Assembly (NCBI GenBank): GCA_964523975.1
Contig: CAZGBM010000031.1
Location: 1 to 21,961, forward strand
Source: JAFGHJ01 sp964523975
Lineage (GTDB): Bacteria > Hydrothermota > UBA3072
DNA length: 21,961 bases
Direction of reading: 5' to 3'
A program made the position numbers and the translations under genes. Numbering within the stretch: the first letter of the stretch is position 1; each line of letters begins with the position of its first letter. Under the pieces are notes generated by a model. The model saw only the letters and a program-made list of their open reading frames with translations, did not search any database and was not told where the DNA came from. Below are positions 1 to 7,960 of the stretch, in pieces.

Positions 1-34
1 GTGTCTTTGTGTGAGAATCTATTTTTTTGTACGG

Positions 35-739
35 TTATTTCGGAATAACCATCGCAGCAGTGGTCGAATCAATCCAGCCCCCCTGTCCCGAATGGAAATG
101 AACGAGCCACCAACCGCCGTCTCTCCTTACAAGCGAGCCTTCTTCAGCCTCATCCACTCTCATCAATTCCTTGAATTCCTCGTCAGGTCCGCTGTACGCA
201 ATGGTCGTTTCTGTGGTTACGACCCATTTAGATTTTACTCTCCCGAACCAGACGGAGAATCCGAGGAGTGAGAAAATAAAGAATAAACCGCATAAGAAGA
301 GTAAAGGATTGGCAGGGAAATTGATTAATTTGACTTTCTGGATAAGACGTATGGAAACGGCAATTGCCAGAAGAGTAAAGGATATAATTAGAAAATAAGA
401 AAATATGCGGAGAGAAATTTTATCGATTATTTTCGTAAAAAAGGAAATAAAGGGGTTCGGATTCGCTTCCTCTTTGGAAAATAAAGAAATGTTATTCAGG
501 ATATTTTCGTTACCCGGAGAAAGGAACCATCCTCTTCTGTAATACAGAAGACTCTCGCCAAAGTTCCCCATCCGGTAGTAGCAGTTTCCGATATCTAAGT
601 ACAGTTCGGGACTCACTATGCCTTTATCGAGATATTTTTCGTATTCTGCAAGAGCTTCGGAATATTCACCTTTTTTATAACACTCTTCCGCGGAGAGTGA
701 TGTTTGCGAGAAAAGCATCAAAAGGCTAATATAAAGCAT
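35..739 (-). CDS. batE: BatE-like TPR/SH3 membrane protein
   Basis: Last gene of the Bat locus, 234 aa. The N-terminus is a short hydrophobic signal-like stretch (about residues 1-17). Two TPR-like helical repeats follow (about 18-80), including ELYLDIGNCYYRMGNFGESL. Two hydrophobic membrane segments lie at about 110-130 and 145-165, and a C-terminal SH3b-like segment (about 170-230) ends the protein. TPR, then paired membrane helices, then SH3 is the usual BatE architecture. The start overlaps the batD stop by 14 bases, so translation is probably coupled. Bat proteins are thought to act in the cell envelope as a complex with the VWA proteins BatA and BatB; their biochemical role is not settled. 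The stop lies 34 bases from the window edge, so nothing can be said about genes beyond it. Confidence 0.8.
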   Translation of the reverse strand: MLYISLLMLFSQTSLSAEECYKKGEYSEALAEYEKYLDKGIVSPELYLDIGNCYYRMGNFGESLLYYRRGWFLSPGNENILNNISLFSKEEANPNPFISFFTKIIDKISLRIFSYFLIISFTLLAIAVSIRLIQKVKLINFPANPLLFLCGLFFIFSLLGFSVWFGRVKSKWVVTTETTIAYSGPDEEFKELMRVDEAEEGSLVRRDGGWWLVHFHSGQGGWIDSTTAAMVIPK

Positions 740-2420
740 TGATAACCTCTTTTGCCGTTTTCAAATCTCCGGTCATTTCTTTTTTTTCTAACTTTAATGA
801 TGTAAAGCGGACGGTCTCACTCCTCTCAAGTAATTCCTGAAGCAGGGGAAGGATTTGTTCCGGTACTTTTTTATCGCGCAGTTCCGAAATAATGTCTATC
901 TTTTTCATTCCGAAGGATTCCATATGAAATTTCAATTTAATGAATTTTAAAAGAAGCCGGGTTAAATCTTCGTAGAATTGGACGGGATTGTTGCCGGCTA
1001 TTTCTTTTTCCAATTTTCTGAAACCGTTTTTCAATTCTCTCGGAATTACCTTCATATTCGCGTAACCCCTGTCGCCCTGAATTTTTCTCGCTTCCAGTAC
1101 GTAATATCCGGATATCAAAAGTATCAGAATAGAAGGCAGGAAATACAGAGGGAAGAATTTAGGCATGAGAGAAACGGTTTTACCGTTTATAGGTAAAACA
1201 TAGGAAATATCTTTATTTATTTTAGCCGTTTCGCCTTCTCCTCCCATTTCACTCGACGGCTTTACCCTGACTTGCCATGGTCCTATCGTCCTGGTAACGA
1301 AGGTTTCGTTTTTAATATCGAAGTAAGCCCATTTGATTTCCGGAATCTCGATTATTCCCGAAACTTTTGGAGTTATAAGATAGGTAAACGTCCGCTCTCC
1401 TTTTAAAGTGCTTCCGGAGACTTGAGATGATACTTTGGATTCCGGGTCATAAGTGGTGAGCTTTCTCGTTTCGGGAAATTTAGGAGCGGACATAAGGCTT
1501 ATATTTCCTTCTCCCTTTACAATTAACCTTAAGGGGAAGGGAGAGTCGACTTTAAGGTTTGAGGAGTCCATATCCGCCCTGATTTCGAATTTGCCTACCG
1601 CATCAATGAACTCAGCCAGACGGCCGGGAGGAAATGGTTTAACCAGTATAGTTCGAGTTTCGGAAGAAATTTCTTTTCTTTCTCCGAAGAAAGAAAACAT
1701 ATCTCCCCTTATTAACACGTTTATAGTAATAGGATTTATCTTAATATCTTTTTCCCCGAGAGGAAACAAAATATCTCTTTTTAATAGCGCTCTTTGATAG
1801 GCTATACCGTTTATTGTTGCCCGGGAGAAATCGAGTCTTGTGGGCGATTCTACGTTTTCGACCCAGACGTTTTCGTAACTCGGAGAACTGGTTAGCTGTA
1901 TATCCCCTAAATTTACTTTCGTGTAAAGAAATTGGCTTACAACCAGAGGTTCGCCCGGATAAACGGAACTTTTCGAAATATCGGAGTCAAGGAAAACGTT
2001 TCTGAATTCGCCCGTTCTGGTTTCTCTATCTTCATACACAGCAGGAGGGGGAACGTTTCTTCGGGGAACACCTTTCTTGACACTAATTTTTATCGGTTCG
2101 GTTTCATAGTGTTGCCCGCCATATTTCAAAGAGAAAGGTGGAATAGTGTATTCGCCCTCGGAGTTTGCAATCATCTGGTAGTCGAAAGTTAGGCTCGTGG
2201 ATTTTGTCAGTTTTCCGTTGATGAAATTAATCTGCGTGGATTGCGACCTTGAAGAACCGAGAATTTGGATTCCGGGAATACCGGGAGCTTCCGGTTCGCC
2301 TATACCCGAAAGCTCATCGCCTTCGATAATTACACTTACGTTGAATGATTCCCCCACAGGGACAGTCGTCCTATCGATCGAAGCCGTAAAGGTTAAAGAA
2401 AAAAATAATAGTATTACCAT
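726..2420 (-). CDS. batD: BatD-like oxygen-tolerance family membrane protein
   Basis: 564 aa. A hydrophobic signal sequence (residues 1-14) is followed by a long beta-rich extracytoplasmic region with repeated Ig-like strands (for example TTVPVGESFNVSVIIEGD near the N-terminus). A single strong membrane helix lies near residues 420-445 (FFPLYFLPSILILLISGYYV), and a roughly 120-residue helical cytoplasmic tail ends the protein. This matches the BatD family (PF13584-type) in order and length. It overlaps batC by 7 bases and batE by 14. By family knowledge BatD is the large exposed partner of the BatA/BatB VWA proteins. The family call is secure from the architecture and neighbours; the molecular function is unknown. 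Confidence 0.85.
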   Translation of the reverse strand: MVILLFFSLTFTASIDRTTVPVGESFNVSVIIEGDELSGIGEPEAPGIPGIQILGSSRSQSTQINFINGKLTKSTSLTFDYQMIANSEGEYTIPPFSLKYGGQHYETEPIKISVKKGVPRRNVPPPAVYEDRETRTGEFRNVFLDSDISKSSVYPGEPLVVSQFLYTKVNLGDIQLTSSPSYENVWVENVESPTRLDFSRATINGIAYQRALLKRDILFPLGEKDIKINPITINVLIRGDMFSFFGERKEISSETRTILVKPFPPGRLAEFIDAVGKFEIRADMDSSNLKVDSPFPLRLIVKGEGNISLMSAPKFPETRKLTTYDPESKVSSQVSGSTLKGERTFTYLITPKVSGIIEIPEIKWAYFDIKNETFVTRTIGPWQVRVKPSSEMGGEGETAKINKDISYVLPINGKTVSLMPKFFPLYFLPSILILLISGYYVLEARKIQGDRGYANMKVIPRELKNGFRKLEKEIAGNNPVQFYEDLTRLLLKFIKLKFHMESFGMKKIDIISELRDKKVPEQILPLLQELLERSETVRFTSLKLEKKEMTGDLKTAKEVINALY

Positions 2421-2995
2421 TTTCCCGCGTTATCCTGTCCTCCTCCTTTATTTCGGAGGGCTTCTTTCATCGTTTCTTTTTGTTCATTTTTCAGAGCTTC
2501 ATTTATTTTATCCTGAGGCTTGGGTTGCGGTTGCTGCTGCTGTTGCTGTTGCCGTTCTTGATTCTGATTTTTATCCTGGTCTTTATTTTTATCTTTATTC
2601 TTCCGCTCTTCTTCTTTCATCATTTTTGCTATTTCGAGATTTCTCTTCGCCCTTATATCTTTTGGATTCAGCAACAGAGCCTCTTTATATGCGGAGATAG
2701 CCTGGTCATACTGTTTTGCTTCCATAAAAACGTTGCCGAGATTATAGAAGCTCTTTTCGCGCAAATCTTTGTCTTTGGTAACGGTCAGCCGCGCAAATTC
2801 ATCGCCGGCTTCCCTGAATCTTTTAAGCTGGTACGAGCAGTCAGCCATATTGAATTTTATTTTTTCGTTATCAGGATTGAGAATCGAAGCTTTTTTGTAG
2901 AGCTCGTAAGCCTCTTCATATTTTTCTTTTTTGTAAAGTTTGTTGGCTTTACTTACAACAGGCGATATATTCAAAGCAATTAAAAATAACAGCAT
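2414..2995 (-). CDS. batC: BatC-like TPR protein with poly-Gln linker
   Basis: 193 aa. A short hydrophobic N-terminus (MLLFLIALNISPVVS) looks like a signal or anchor. About three TPR units follow (residues 16-125), including the canonical EKSFYNLGNVFMEAKQYDQA and AISAYKEALLLNPKD. After the TPRs comes a very polar, low-complexity stretch (about 130-165) rich in Lys, Asp, Asn and Gln with an uninterrupted run of eight Gln, then a Lys/Glu-rich tail. The TPR plus charged tail is typical of BatC. The start shares one base with the batB stop (TAATG). The TPRs probably bind other Bat subunits. The Gln-rich linker is unusual in composition and is probably disordered. Confidence 0.8.
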   Translation of the reverse strand: MLLFLIALNISPVVSKANKLYKKEKYEEAYELYKKASILNPDNEKIKFNMADCSYQLKRFREAGDEFARLTVTKDKDLREKSFYNLGNVFMEAKQYDQAISAYKEALLLNPKDIRAKRNLEIAKMMKEEERKNKDKNKDQDKNQNQERQQQQQQQPQPKPQDKINEALKNEQKETMKEALRNKGGGQDNAGKW

Positions 2996-3984
2996 TATTC
3001 TTTCCCCGTTTTTATAAAGGTTGCGACAAGCAAAAATACGAGTGAAGGTATCAGGAAGAAAATATATTTTTCCTGATAGTGCTCAACCTTTTCCGAAGAA
3101 AATTCTCCGGTACGAAGACCCTTGAACAGTTTTATCAAAATACCGAGTTCCACACCCTCGCCCTCCAGGAAAGCTCCATCACCTGCTCTTGCGATAAGTT
3201 TCAGCATATCCTGATTTACGACGGATATATGGACTTTCCCGTTGTCTTCTTTTAAATATTCGGAAAATTTTCCGGTTTCGTCGTACTTCGGAACGGGGGC
3301 GCCTTCCTTTGTACCTGCGGATATCGTAAATATTTTTACTCCTTCTTTCCTTGCCTCGAGCGCATCCACTCTCGGGTCTCCTCTCGTATTTTCCCCATCG
3401 GTTACTATTATTATAATCTTCGAACCGCTGATTTTTTCGGAAAACAGTTCCATGGATTTTCTTATCGCGCCTCCGATATCCGTCCCTTCCGTAGGTATGA
3501 GCGAAGGTTCCACAAGGTCTACAAAAAGTTTAAAAGAATTCAAATCCGTGGTCAGAGGGCACAACTTGTAAGCGTTTCCCGAAAATGCGACAAGACCAAA
3601 ACGGCTTCCGGGCAGCTGATTCAACGCAGCTTTGATGGATTCTTTAGCTTTATTCAGACGCCCGCCTTTTACGTCCTGGGCAAGCATGCTGGATGAAGCA
3701 TCAAGCGCGAAAACCACGTTATATCCTTCCACCTGGGTAATGGTTAAACTTTTGCCCCATCTTGGCCTTGCGGCTGTTATTATCAAAAAGGTTAAAGATA
3801 AAACGAGCAGAATCTCTTTCCAGAGAGAGAGTTTTCTGTCTTCTTTCCATATTACGTCCCGTAAATTTTTATCAGCAATGGTTTTTAGTATTCTCATATT
3901 TCTCTGCCTTCGATAGAGCACCAGTATAACCGCCAATGGCAAAAGTAAGAGAAAATTCAGGTAAAAAGGTGCGGCCCAGTTCAC
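2995..3984 (-). CDS. batB: BatB-like VWA-domain membrane protein
   Basis: 329 aa. Two membrane segments lie near the N-terminus (about 8-24 and 57-74), a von Willebrand factor A domain spans about 88-270, and a C-terminal membrane helix lies at about 305-325. The MIDAS metal site is intact: Asp95, Ser97 and Ser99 in FALDASSSM, with a later VTDGENTRGD loop carrying the distal Asp. The start is GTG, in a 4-base GTGA overlap with the batA stop. It is supported by a strong GGAGG ribosome site five bases upstream, and this start gives the usual MNWAAPFYLNF-type N-terminus. As with BatA, the VWA domain probably faces the periplasm or cytoplasm between membrane anchors and binds a partner through the metal ion. 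Confidence 0.88.
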   Translation of the reverse strand: MNWAAPFYLNFLLLLPLAVILVLYRRQRNMRILKTIADKNLRDVIWKEDRKLSLWKEILLVLSLTFLIITAARPRWGKSLTITQVEGYNVVFALDASSSMLAQDVKGGRLNKAKESIKAALNQLPGSRFGLVAFSGNAYKLCPLTTDLNSFKLFVDLVEPSLIPTEGTDIGGAIRKSMELFSEKISGSKIIIIVTDGENTRGDPRVDALEARKEGVKIFTISAGTKEGAPVPKYDETGKFSEYLKEDNGKVHISVVNQDMLKLIARAGDGAFLEGEGVELGILIKLFKGLRTGEFSSEKVEHYQEKYIFFLIPSLVFLLVATFIKTGKE

Positions 3985-4952
3985 GGTATCCTCCGCGAAG
4001 TTACCGGTTCTATGAAAATTATCATAAATAAAATCAATGCAGGTATAAGTACAAGATACAGTTTTTCTTTATATTTAGCGAGTTTTTCTACTTTAAAAAT
4101 GGTCTTTTCCATTTTGTCTATTATACCGTAGATTTCTTTTAGGGCTTCGCCGGAAGTAGCCCGAAAATATTCTCCTTTAGTTTCGTCTGCGATTTTTGTC
4201 AGCCCTTCTTCATTGATTTCGAAGTTTGCCTTCACATAGTGGGTTACTCCGAAAGGACCATCAACAGGATAAGGTACTTCACCTCTTTCCCCGACCCCGA
4301 TGGCATAAATTTTTATCCCCGCATCGGCGGCATTTTTTGCTGCGGTTTCGGGGTCTATGTTGCCGGCGTTGTTTCTGCCGTCGGTAAGAAGCACCATGAT
4401 TTTATTTTTACTCGTCGAGCCGGACAAAAGAAAAGTCCCGTAGGTTATTCCCATTCCTATAGCAGTTCCATCCGGCAGGAGGTCAAACTGGAGGGAGTTA
4501 ATCTGTTCTTTGATGAGGTCGTGGTCGAGAGTCAGCGGAGCCTGTATCAATGCCTCCCTCGCGTATATAACCAGTCCTATTCTGTCTCCACTCCTCATAT
4601 CCACGAATTGCGCACCGAGTTTTTTCGCCGCTTCCAGACGGTTGGGGTCAAAATCGGCAGCTCTCATAGAACCGGATATGTCCATAACCATCACGATATC
4701 GATTCCTTCTTTATGGATGATTTCCGTTTCGTATCCTTTCTGCGGACGGGCAAGCCCGACAAACATCAATCCGATAATCGGTAATATCAAATAATTTCTT
4801 AAATTAGTAAAAAATTCACCTGCTGGTTTGATTCCGAGGGAAGAAGTATCGGAATAAAAGAGAGAGGCTTTTTTTCTCTTCTTGTTGAAGATATATAAAA
4901 GAGGTAATATTACCAGGCCAATTAGATAAAACGGATTATTGAAGTGAATCAT
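3981..4952 (-). CDS. batA: BatA-like VWA-domain membrane protein
   Basis: 323 aa. Membrane segments lie at about 8-24 and 53-68, the VWA domain spans about 83-275, and a C-terminal helix lies at about 297-315. The MIDAS motif is complete (Asp91, Ser93, Ser95 in VMDISGSM), and the LTDGRNNAG loop provides the second metal region. It resembles BatB in length and domain order; the pair is characteristic of Bat loci. The start overlaps the upstream gene by 17 bases. Its ribosome site (AGGAGG, six bases before ATG) lies inside the Glu codons at the end of the upstream gene. The family call is firm; the target of the VWA domain is not known. Confidence 0.88.
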   Translation of the reverse strand: MIHFNNPFYLIGLVILPLLYIFNKKRKKASLFYSDTSSLGIKPAGEFFTNLRNYLILPIIGLMFVGLARPQKGYETEIIHKEGIDIVMVMDISGSMRAADFDPNRLEAAKKLGAQFVDMRSGDRIGLVIYAREALIQAPLTLDHDLIKEQINSLQFDLLPDGTAIGMGITYGTFLLSGSTSKNKIMVLLTDGRNNAGNIDPETAAKNAADAGIKIYAIGVGERGEVPYPVDGPFGVTHYVKANFEINEEGLTKIADETKGEYFRATSGEALKEIYGIIDKMEKTIFKVEKLAKYKEKLYLVLIPALILFMIIFIEPVTSRRIP

Positions 4953-5739
4953 TTTCTTCCTCCTCTTCTTCCTCTTCCATCTGTTCGATTACACCCCTGA
5001 CGAGGTTCAACTCTTTTTCGAATGTTTGTTTTGTGGATTCTTCATCCGCGAACTTTATCAAATCCCACTCCGGAAATTGCCTTGAGAGAGGGAATAGCAG
5101 AGTAAGTCCTTCTTTTTTGATTAAGGGTAAGAGTTCGGACGTAGTGGCTTCCACTGCCGGTATCTTTGTTTTCCTTTCCATATATCTTCTGGAAATGTAA
5201 GACAAAGATGTGTAAAGTTTATTCCAGGTCCATTCGTTTGTTTTTTCTTCAAGTATTTTTAAATTCCTCAAAGCTTCTTCAGCAGGGTCCATTTGCTCTT
5301 CTTCAATTAATTCCGTCTTGTCCTTTCTCAATCTTTTGAACACAAGATAAGCTATAAGAGTAACGGGGAGAACCAGCAGGTACAGAAGGTAATGCCAGTT
5401 GAAAAAACCATAAGGGCCCAATATAGGAGAAAGACCCTTGTTTTCGGGTTCGAGAACGGATTTGATGAAATAGCCGGATGAGAGAGTATCGTTTTTTTCT
5501 TTTAGTTTAAATTCCTGATAGCCTGTCGAGAAGGAAACAAATTTGACTGCCGCAGTAGTGTCGCTGGTTCTGGTAAGCGAATCGAGTATCTCTATGTCCG
5601 GGAAAGAATCGGGCATTATAACCGATACCGAATCTGTCAGCGCACCTTTGATATTCAAAGTCAAAGTATCTCCCACGGTCGCGGAATCGGGTGTTACTCG
5701 GAGAGAAAGGAGTACGGCGGAAAAATACAAAAGAATCAA
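4936..5739 (-). CDS. Bat-locus membrane protein, BatD-like/DUF4381-like
   Basis: 267 aa. A signal peptide (MILLYFSAVLLSL) is followed by a small beta-rich extracytoplasmic domain (about 14-95), one strong membrane helix (about 110-133, including LLYLLVLPVTLIAYLVF), and a helical cytoplasmic part. The tail ends in a run of eight Glu. The order resembles a miniature BatD; proteins of this kind (DUF4381-like) sit between DUF58 and the VWA genes in many Bat loci. I assign it by architecture and place, not by a clear motif. The start is TTG in a TTGA overlap with the DUF58 stop, backed by GAGGAG six bases upstream. Only the C-terminal Glu codons look odd; they also supply the batA ribosome site. 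Confidence 0.65.
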   Translation of the reverse strand: MILLYFSAVLLSLRVTPDSATVGDTLTLNIKGALTDSVSVIMPDSFPDIEILDSLTRTSDTTAAVKFVSFSTGYQEFKLKEKNDTLSSGYFIKSVLEPENKGLSPILGPYGFFNWHYLLYLLVLPVTLIAYLVFKRLRKDKTELIEEEQMDPAEEALRNLKILEEKTNEWTWNKLYTSLSYISRRYMERKTKIPAVEATTSELLPLIKKEGLTLLFPLSRQFPEWDLIKFADEESTKQTFEKELNLVRGVIEQMEEEEEEEENDSLQ

Positions 5740-6620
5740 GGCAGTCTCCTCTGGAAGAGTCGGTGTATAGAACGCACATAATCTTCGCCGGATGTGATTT
5801 CCAGGCGGTCAAGACCATTTATGTTGAATAAACGGTTCAGCTCCTCGTCTCTTACGCGCTGGATTTCTTTTAGTTTCTTCGCCAGTTCCGTACCATCGAA
5901 CATTCTCTCTTTTCCCGTTTCCGCATCACGGAAAGTTATTCTGCCTTTTATTTCGAATTTCCGCTCGAGAGGGTCGCGAATCATAATCGGAATGAAATCG
6001 AATTTCTTAGCCATTAGCGAAAGAGGCATTTTTATATGGTCAACATTGAATTTGTCTCCCATAAAATCGGAGATAAAAAGAACTATTGACCCGTGACGGA
6101 GCACTTCTTGTGAAAATTCCATCGCAGGAACAGGGTCGGTTTTCGGACTTTCCGGACGAAATAGCAAAATATCGCGAATTATATGGAGAGTGTACATTCT
6201 TCCTTTAGCCGGAGGCAGGTAATGTTCTACTTTATCGGAAAAGAGCAAAAGTCCTACTTTATCGTTGTTCCGCTCGGCAGAAAACGCAAAAAGAGCGGCA
6301 ATCCTGGCTATCAGGTCTTTTTTCTTTTCTTTCCTTGTACCGAATTCTTCCGAACCGCTGCAGTCGGCTATTATAAAGATGGTGAGCTCCCTCTCTTCGA
6401 CGAAGCGCTTTACGAAAGGATGGTTCATTCTTGCAGTCACATTCCAGTCTATATTTCGAACATCGTCGCCGATGAAGTAGTCGCGGACTTCATGAAACTC
6501 CATTCCTTTGCCCTTGAACGAGCTTTTGTATTCGCCGCCGAAAAGAGTATTGACTGCCTTTTTCGACTCTATTTCGATTTGCCTTACTTCTCTTAATATC
6601 TCCCTAATTCGTTCTTCCAT
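5736..6620 (-). CDS. DUF58 / VWA-like cytoplasmic protein
   Basis: 294 aa with no membrane segment. The DUF58 signature is near the N-terminus: GDDVRNIDWNVTAR (residues 51-64), followed by HPFVKRFVEERE. The VWA-like fold follows, with a MIDAS-type DCSGS (86-90) and a later SDFMGD loop. DUF58 proteins are almost always encoded next to MoxR ATPases and VWA proteins, as here, and are thought to be adaptor or client proteins of that system. The ATG start has GGAG about five bases upstream. The stop overlaps the next gene by four bases. A 240-bp repeat-containing gap separates it from moxR, where most such loci have the two genes abutting. Confidence 0.85.
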   Translation of the reverse strand: MEERIREILREVRQIEIESKKAVNTLFGGEYKSSFKGKGMEFHEVRDYFIGDDVRNIDWNVTARMNHPFVKRFVEERELTIFIIADCSGSEEFGTRKEKKKDLIARIAALFAFSAERNNDKVGLLLFSDKVEHYLPPAKGRMYTLHIIRDILLFRPESPKTDPVPAMEFSQEVLRHGSIVLFISDFMGDKFNVDHIKMPLSLMAKKFDFIPIMIRDPLERKFEIKGRITFRDAETGKERMFDGTELAKKLKEIQRVRDEELNRLFNINGLDRLEITSGEDYVRSIHRLFQRRLP

Positions 6621-6860
6621 AATCTCCTATTCAAAAAAACCAAACCACAGAGAACGTAGCTCCACACACCAGCCCATTTTTTTAACAACAAATAGCACAA
6701 ATTTCACAAATGAATTAATAACAGTCATTTTTTATTTCTGAAAAATAGAATTTTTTTGTCTTTATTCGTGCTATTCGTGTGATTTGTTGTTTCTCTTTTT
6801 TTTGTTCTGTCATTTTACATTTTAATCTTTAATTTTTAAATTATTATGCGGCTTTCCACG
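6621..6860. repeat. Repeat-filled gap between moxR and DUF58 (copy B1)
   Basis: No gene is seen. It holds a short family-A piece (AACCACAGAGAACG at 6643), then a family-B inverted repeat (6684-6791; left arm AACAACAAATAGCACAAAT, right arm ATTCGTGCTATTCGTGTGAT). A T-rich stretch and a decayed GCGGCTTTCCACG hairpin at 6848 next to the moxR stop follow. The gap lies inside a co-directional gene series. Confidence 0.7.
6684..6791. repeat. Family-B inverted repeat B1
   Basis: Left arm AACAACAAATAGCACAAAT, right arm ATTCGTGCTATTCGTGTGAT then TTGTTGTT. About 108 bp with an AT-rich centre that is not conserved between copies. Confidence 0.75.
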
Positions 6861-7850
6861 CTATGGTATCTCGACTGCTTCCAGGATATCTCTTATTATA
6901 TCTTCCGATGTTACACCTTCTGCTTCGGCTTCGTAAGACAGTATTATTCTGTGCCTCAAGATATCATACACCATAGCTTTTACGTCTTCGGGAATGACAA
7001 ACCCTCGTCTCTGCAGGAACGCATGTGCCCGGGCAGCTTCGAATAGATATATCGAAGCTCTGGGAGATGCTCCGTAGCGAATGTACACATCGAGTTTTTC
7101 GACCCCATAGTCGGAAGGTTTCCTGGTGGCAAATACTATGTCGATGATATAATCCCTTATTTTTTCGTCCGCGTGTATCTTATAGATAAAGTCTCTTAGA
7201 GAGTTAAGCTTTTTTATGTCTACAACGGGTTTTGTTACGGGAAGCTCTTCGGCTGTCTGCTGTTTCATTATTCTCTTCTCTTCTTCTTTATTCGGATAAT
7301 TAATGATAAGTTTTTGTTTGAACCGGTCCACCTGGGCTTCGGGAAGAGGGTAAGTTCCTTCCTGTTCTATCGGGTTTTGTGTTGCAAGAACCATAAATGG
7401 TTCGGGCAGCGGGTAAGTCTGGTCTCCTATTGTTACCTGTCTTTCCTGCATTGCTTCAAGCAGTGCACTTTGAACTTTTGGGGGAGCTCTATTTATCTCG
7501 TCGGAAAGTATAAAATTCGCAAAGAGTGGTCCTTTCTTCGGGGTAAAATCGCCGGTTTTTTGATTGTATATCTGGGTTCCTGTGATGTCGGCGGGAAGAA
7601 GGTCGGGCGTGAACTGAATTCTCTTGAAAGTAGCGTTAATCGCTGCTGCCAGTGTCTTTATTATGTAAGTTTTGGCAAGACCCGGAACTCCTTCGATAAG
7701 TATATGTCCCCTCGTAAGGAGACCAATTATAGTTTTTTCTACAATTTCTCTTTGCCCTATAATAGATTTACCTATTTCCGCAAAAAGGTTTTCTATTACC
7801 GCACTTTTATCTTTCGCTTCAGCATTAAGGCTCTGTAAATCAATACTCAT
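6861..7850 (-). CDS. moxR: MoxR-family AAA+ ATPase
   Basis: 329 aa, normal length for the family. Walker A is GVPGLAKT (residues 54-61) and Walker B is FILSDEINRA (113-122), followed by the MoxR-type PPKVQSALLEAMQE. Sensor 1 is ATQNP, and the arginine of sensor 2 lies in GASPRAS. The C-terminal helical lid (about 230-329) is complete. MoxR proteins are cytoplasmic ATP-driven chaperone-like enzymes that act on or with VWA proteins, and the downstream DUF58, BatA and BatB genes fit that role. The ATG start has a near-perfect AGGAGGT ribosome site four bases upstream. The start overlaps the preceding 37-codon ORF by four bases. Confidence 0.93.
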   Translation of the reverse strand: MSIDLQSLNAEAKDKSAVIENLFAEIGKSIIGQREIVEKTIIGLLTRGHILIEGVPGLAKTYIIKTLAAAINATFKRIQFTPDLLPADITGTQIYNQKTGDFTPKKGPLFANFILSDEINRAPPKVQSALLEAMQERQVTIGDQTYPLPEPFMVLATQNPIEQEGTYPLPEAQVDRFKQKLIINYPNKEEEKRIMKQQTAEELPVTKPVVDIKKLNSLRDFIYKIHADEKIRDYIIDIVFATRKPSDYGVEKLDVYIRYGASPRASIYLFEAARAHAFLQRRGFVIPEDVKAMVYDILRHRIILSYEAEAEGVTSEDIIRDILEAVEIP

Positions 7851-7960
7851 TTTACCTCCTTCTCATTATTATATATTTTGTTGTGGGGACTCCCAAATTT
7901 AATTGCCGGTGCCATATTGTCAACCCCCGCAACAGCTTCCAGCTTTTTTATAACAGTCAT
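7847..7960 (-). CDS. 37-aa small ORF with ATGA overlaps at both ends
   Basis: Short open frame beginning MTVIKKLEAVAGVDNMAPAI and ending NNEKEVK; I do not recognise the product. Its ATG overlaps the TGA of the upstream glycosyltransferase gene by four bases (ATGA). Its own TGA overlaps the moxR ATG in the same way. The two junctions upstream (10070-10073 and 8859-8862) have the same spacing, which suggests this frame is translated and is not just a gap. A weak ribosome site (AAGG, three bases before ATG) is present. No membrane segment or cysteine motif is seen. Alternatively it is a non-coding spacer whose frame is open by chance; the EKEV codons are also the moxR ribosome site. Confidence 0.5.
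   Translation of the reverse strand: MTVIKKLEAVAGVDNMAPAIKFGSPHNKIYNNEKEVK

Noticed and set aside
2197..2983. Plus-strand open frames rich in Leu and Phe
   Set aside because: They are antisense shadows of batD and the Gln/Lys-rich part of batC, and lack ribosome sites and domain text.
7896..7923. TTGACA with a TAAATT partner as a moxR promoter (minus strand)
   Set aside because: The -10 match is poor and the hexamer reads as codons of the 37-codon ORF; kept as possible but not listed.
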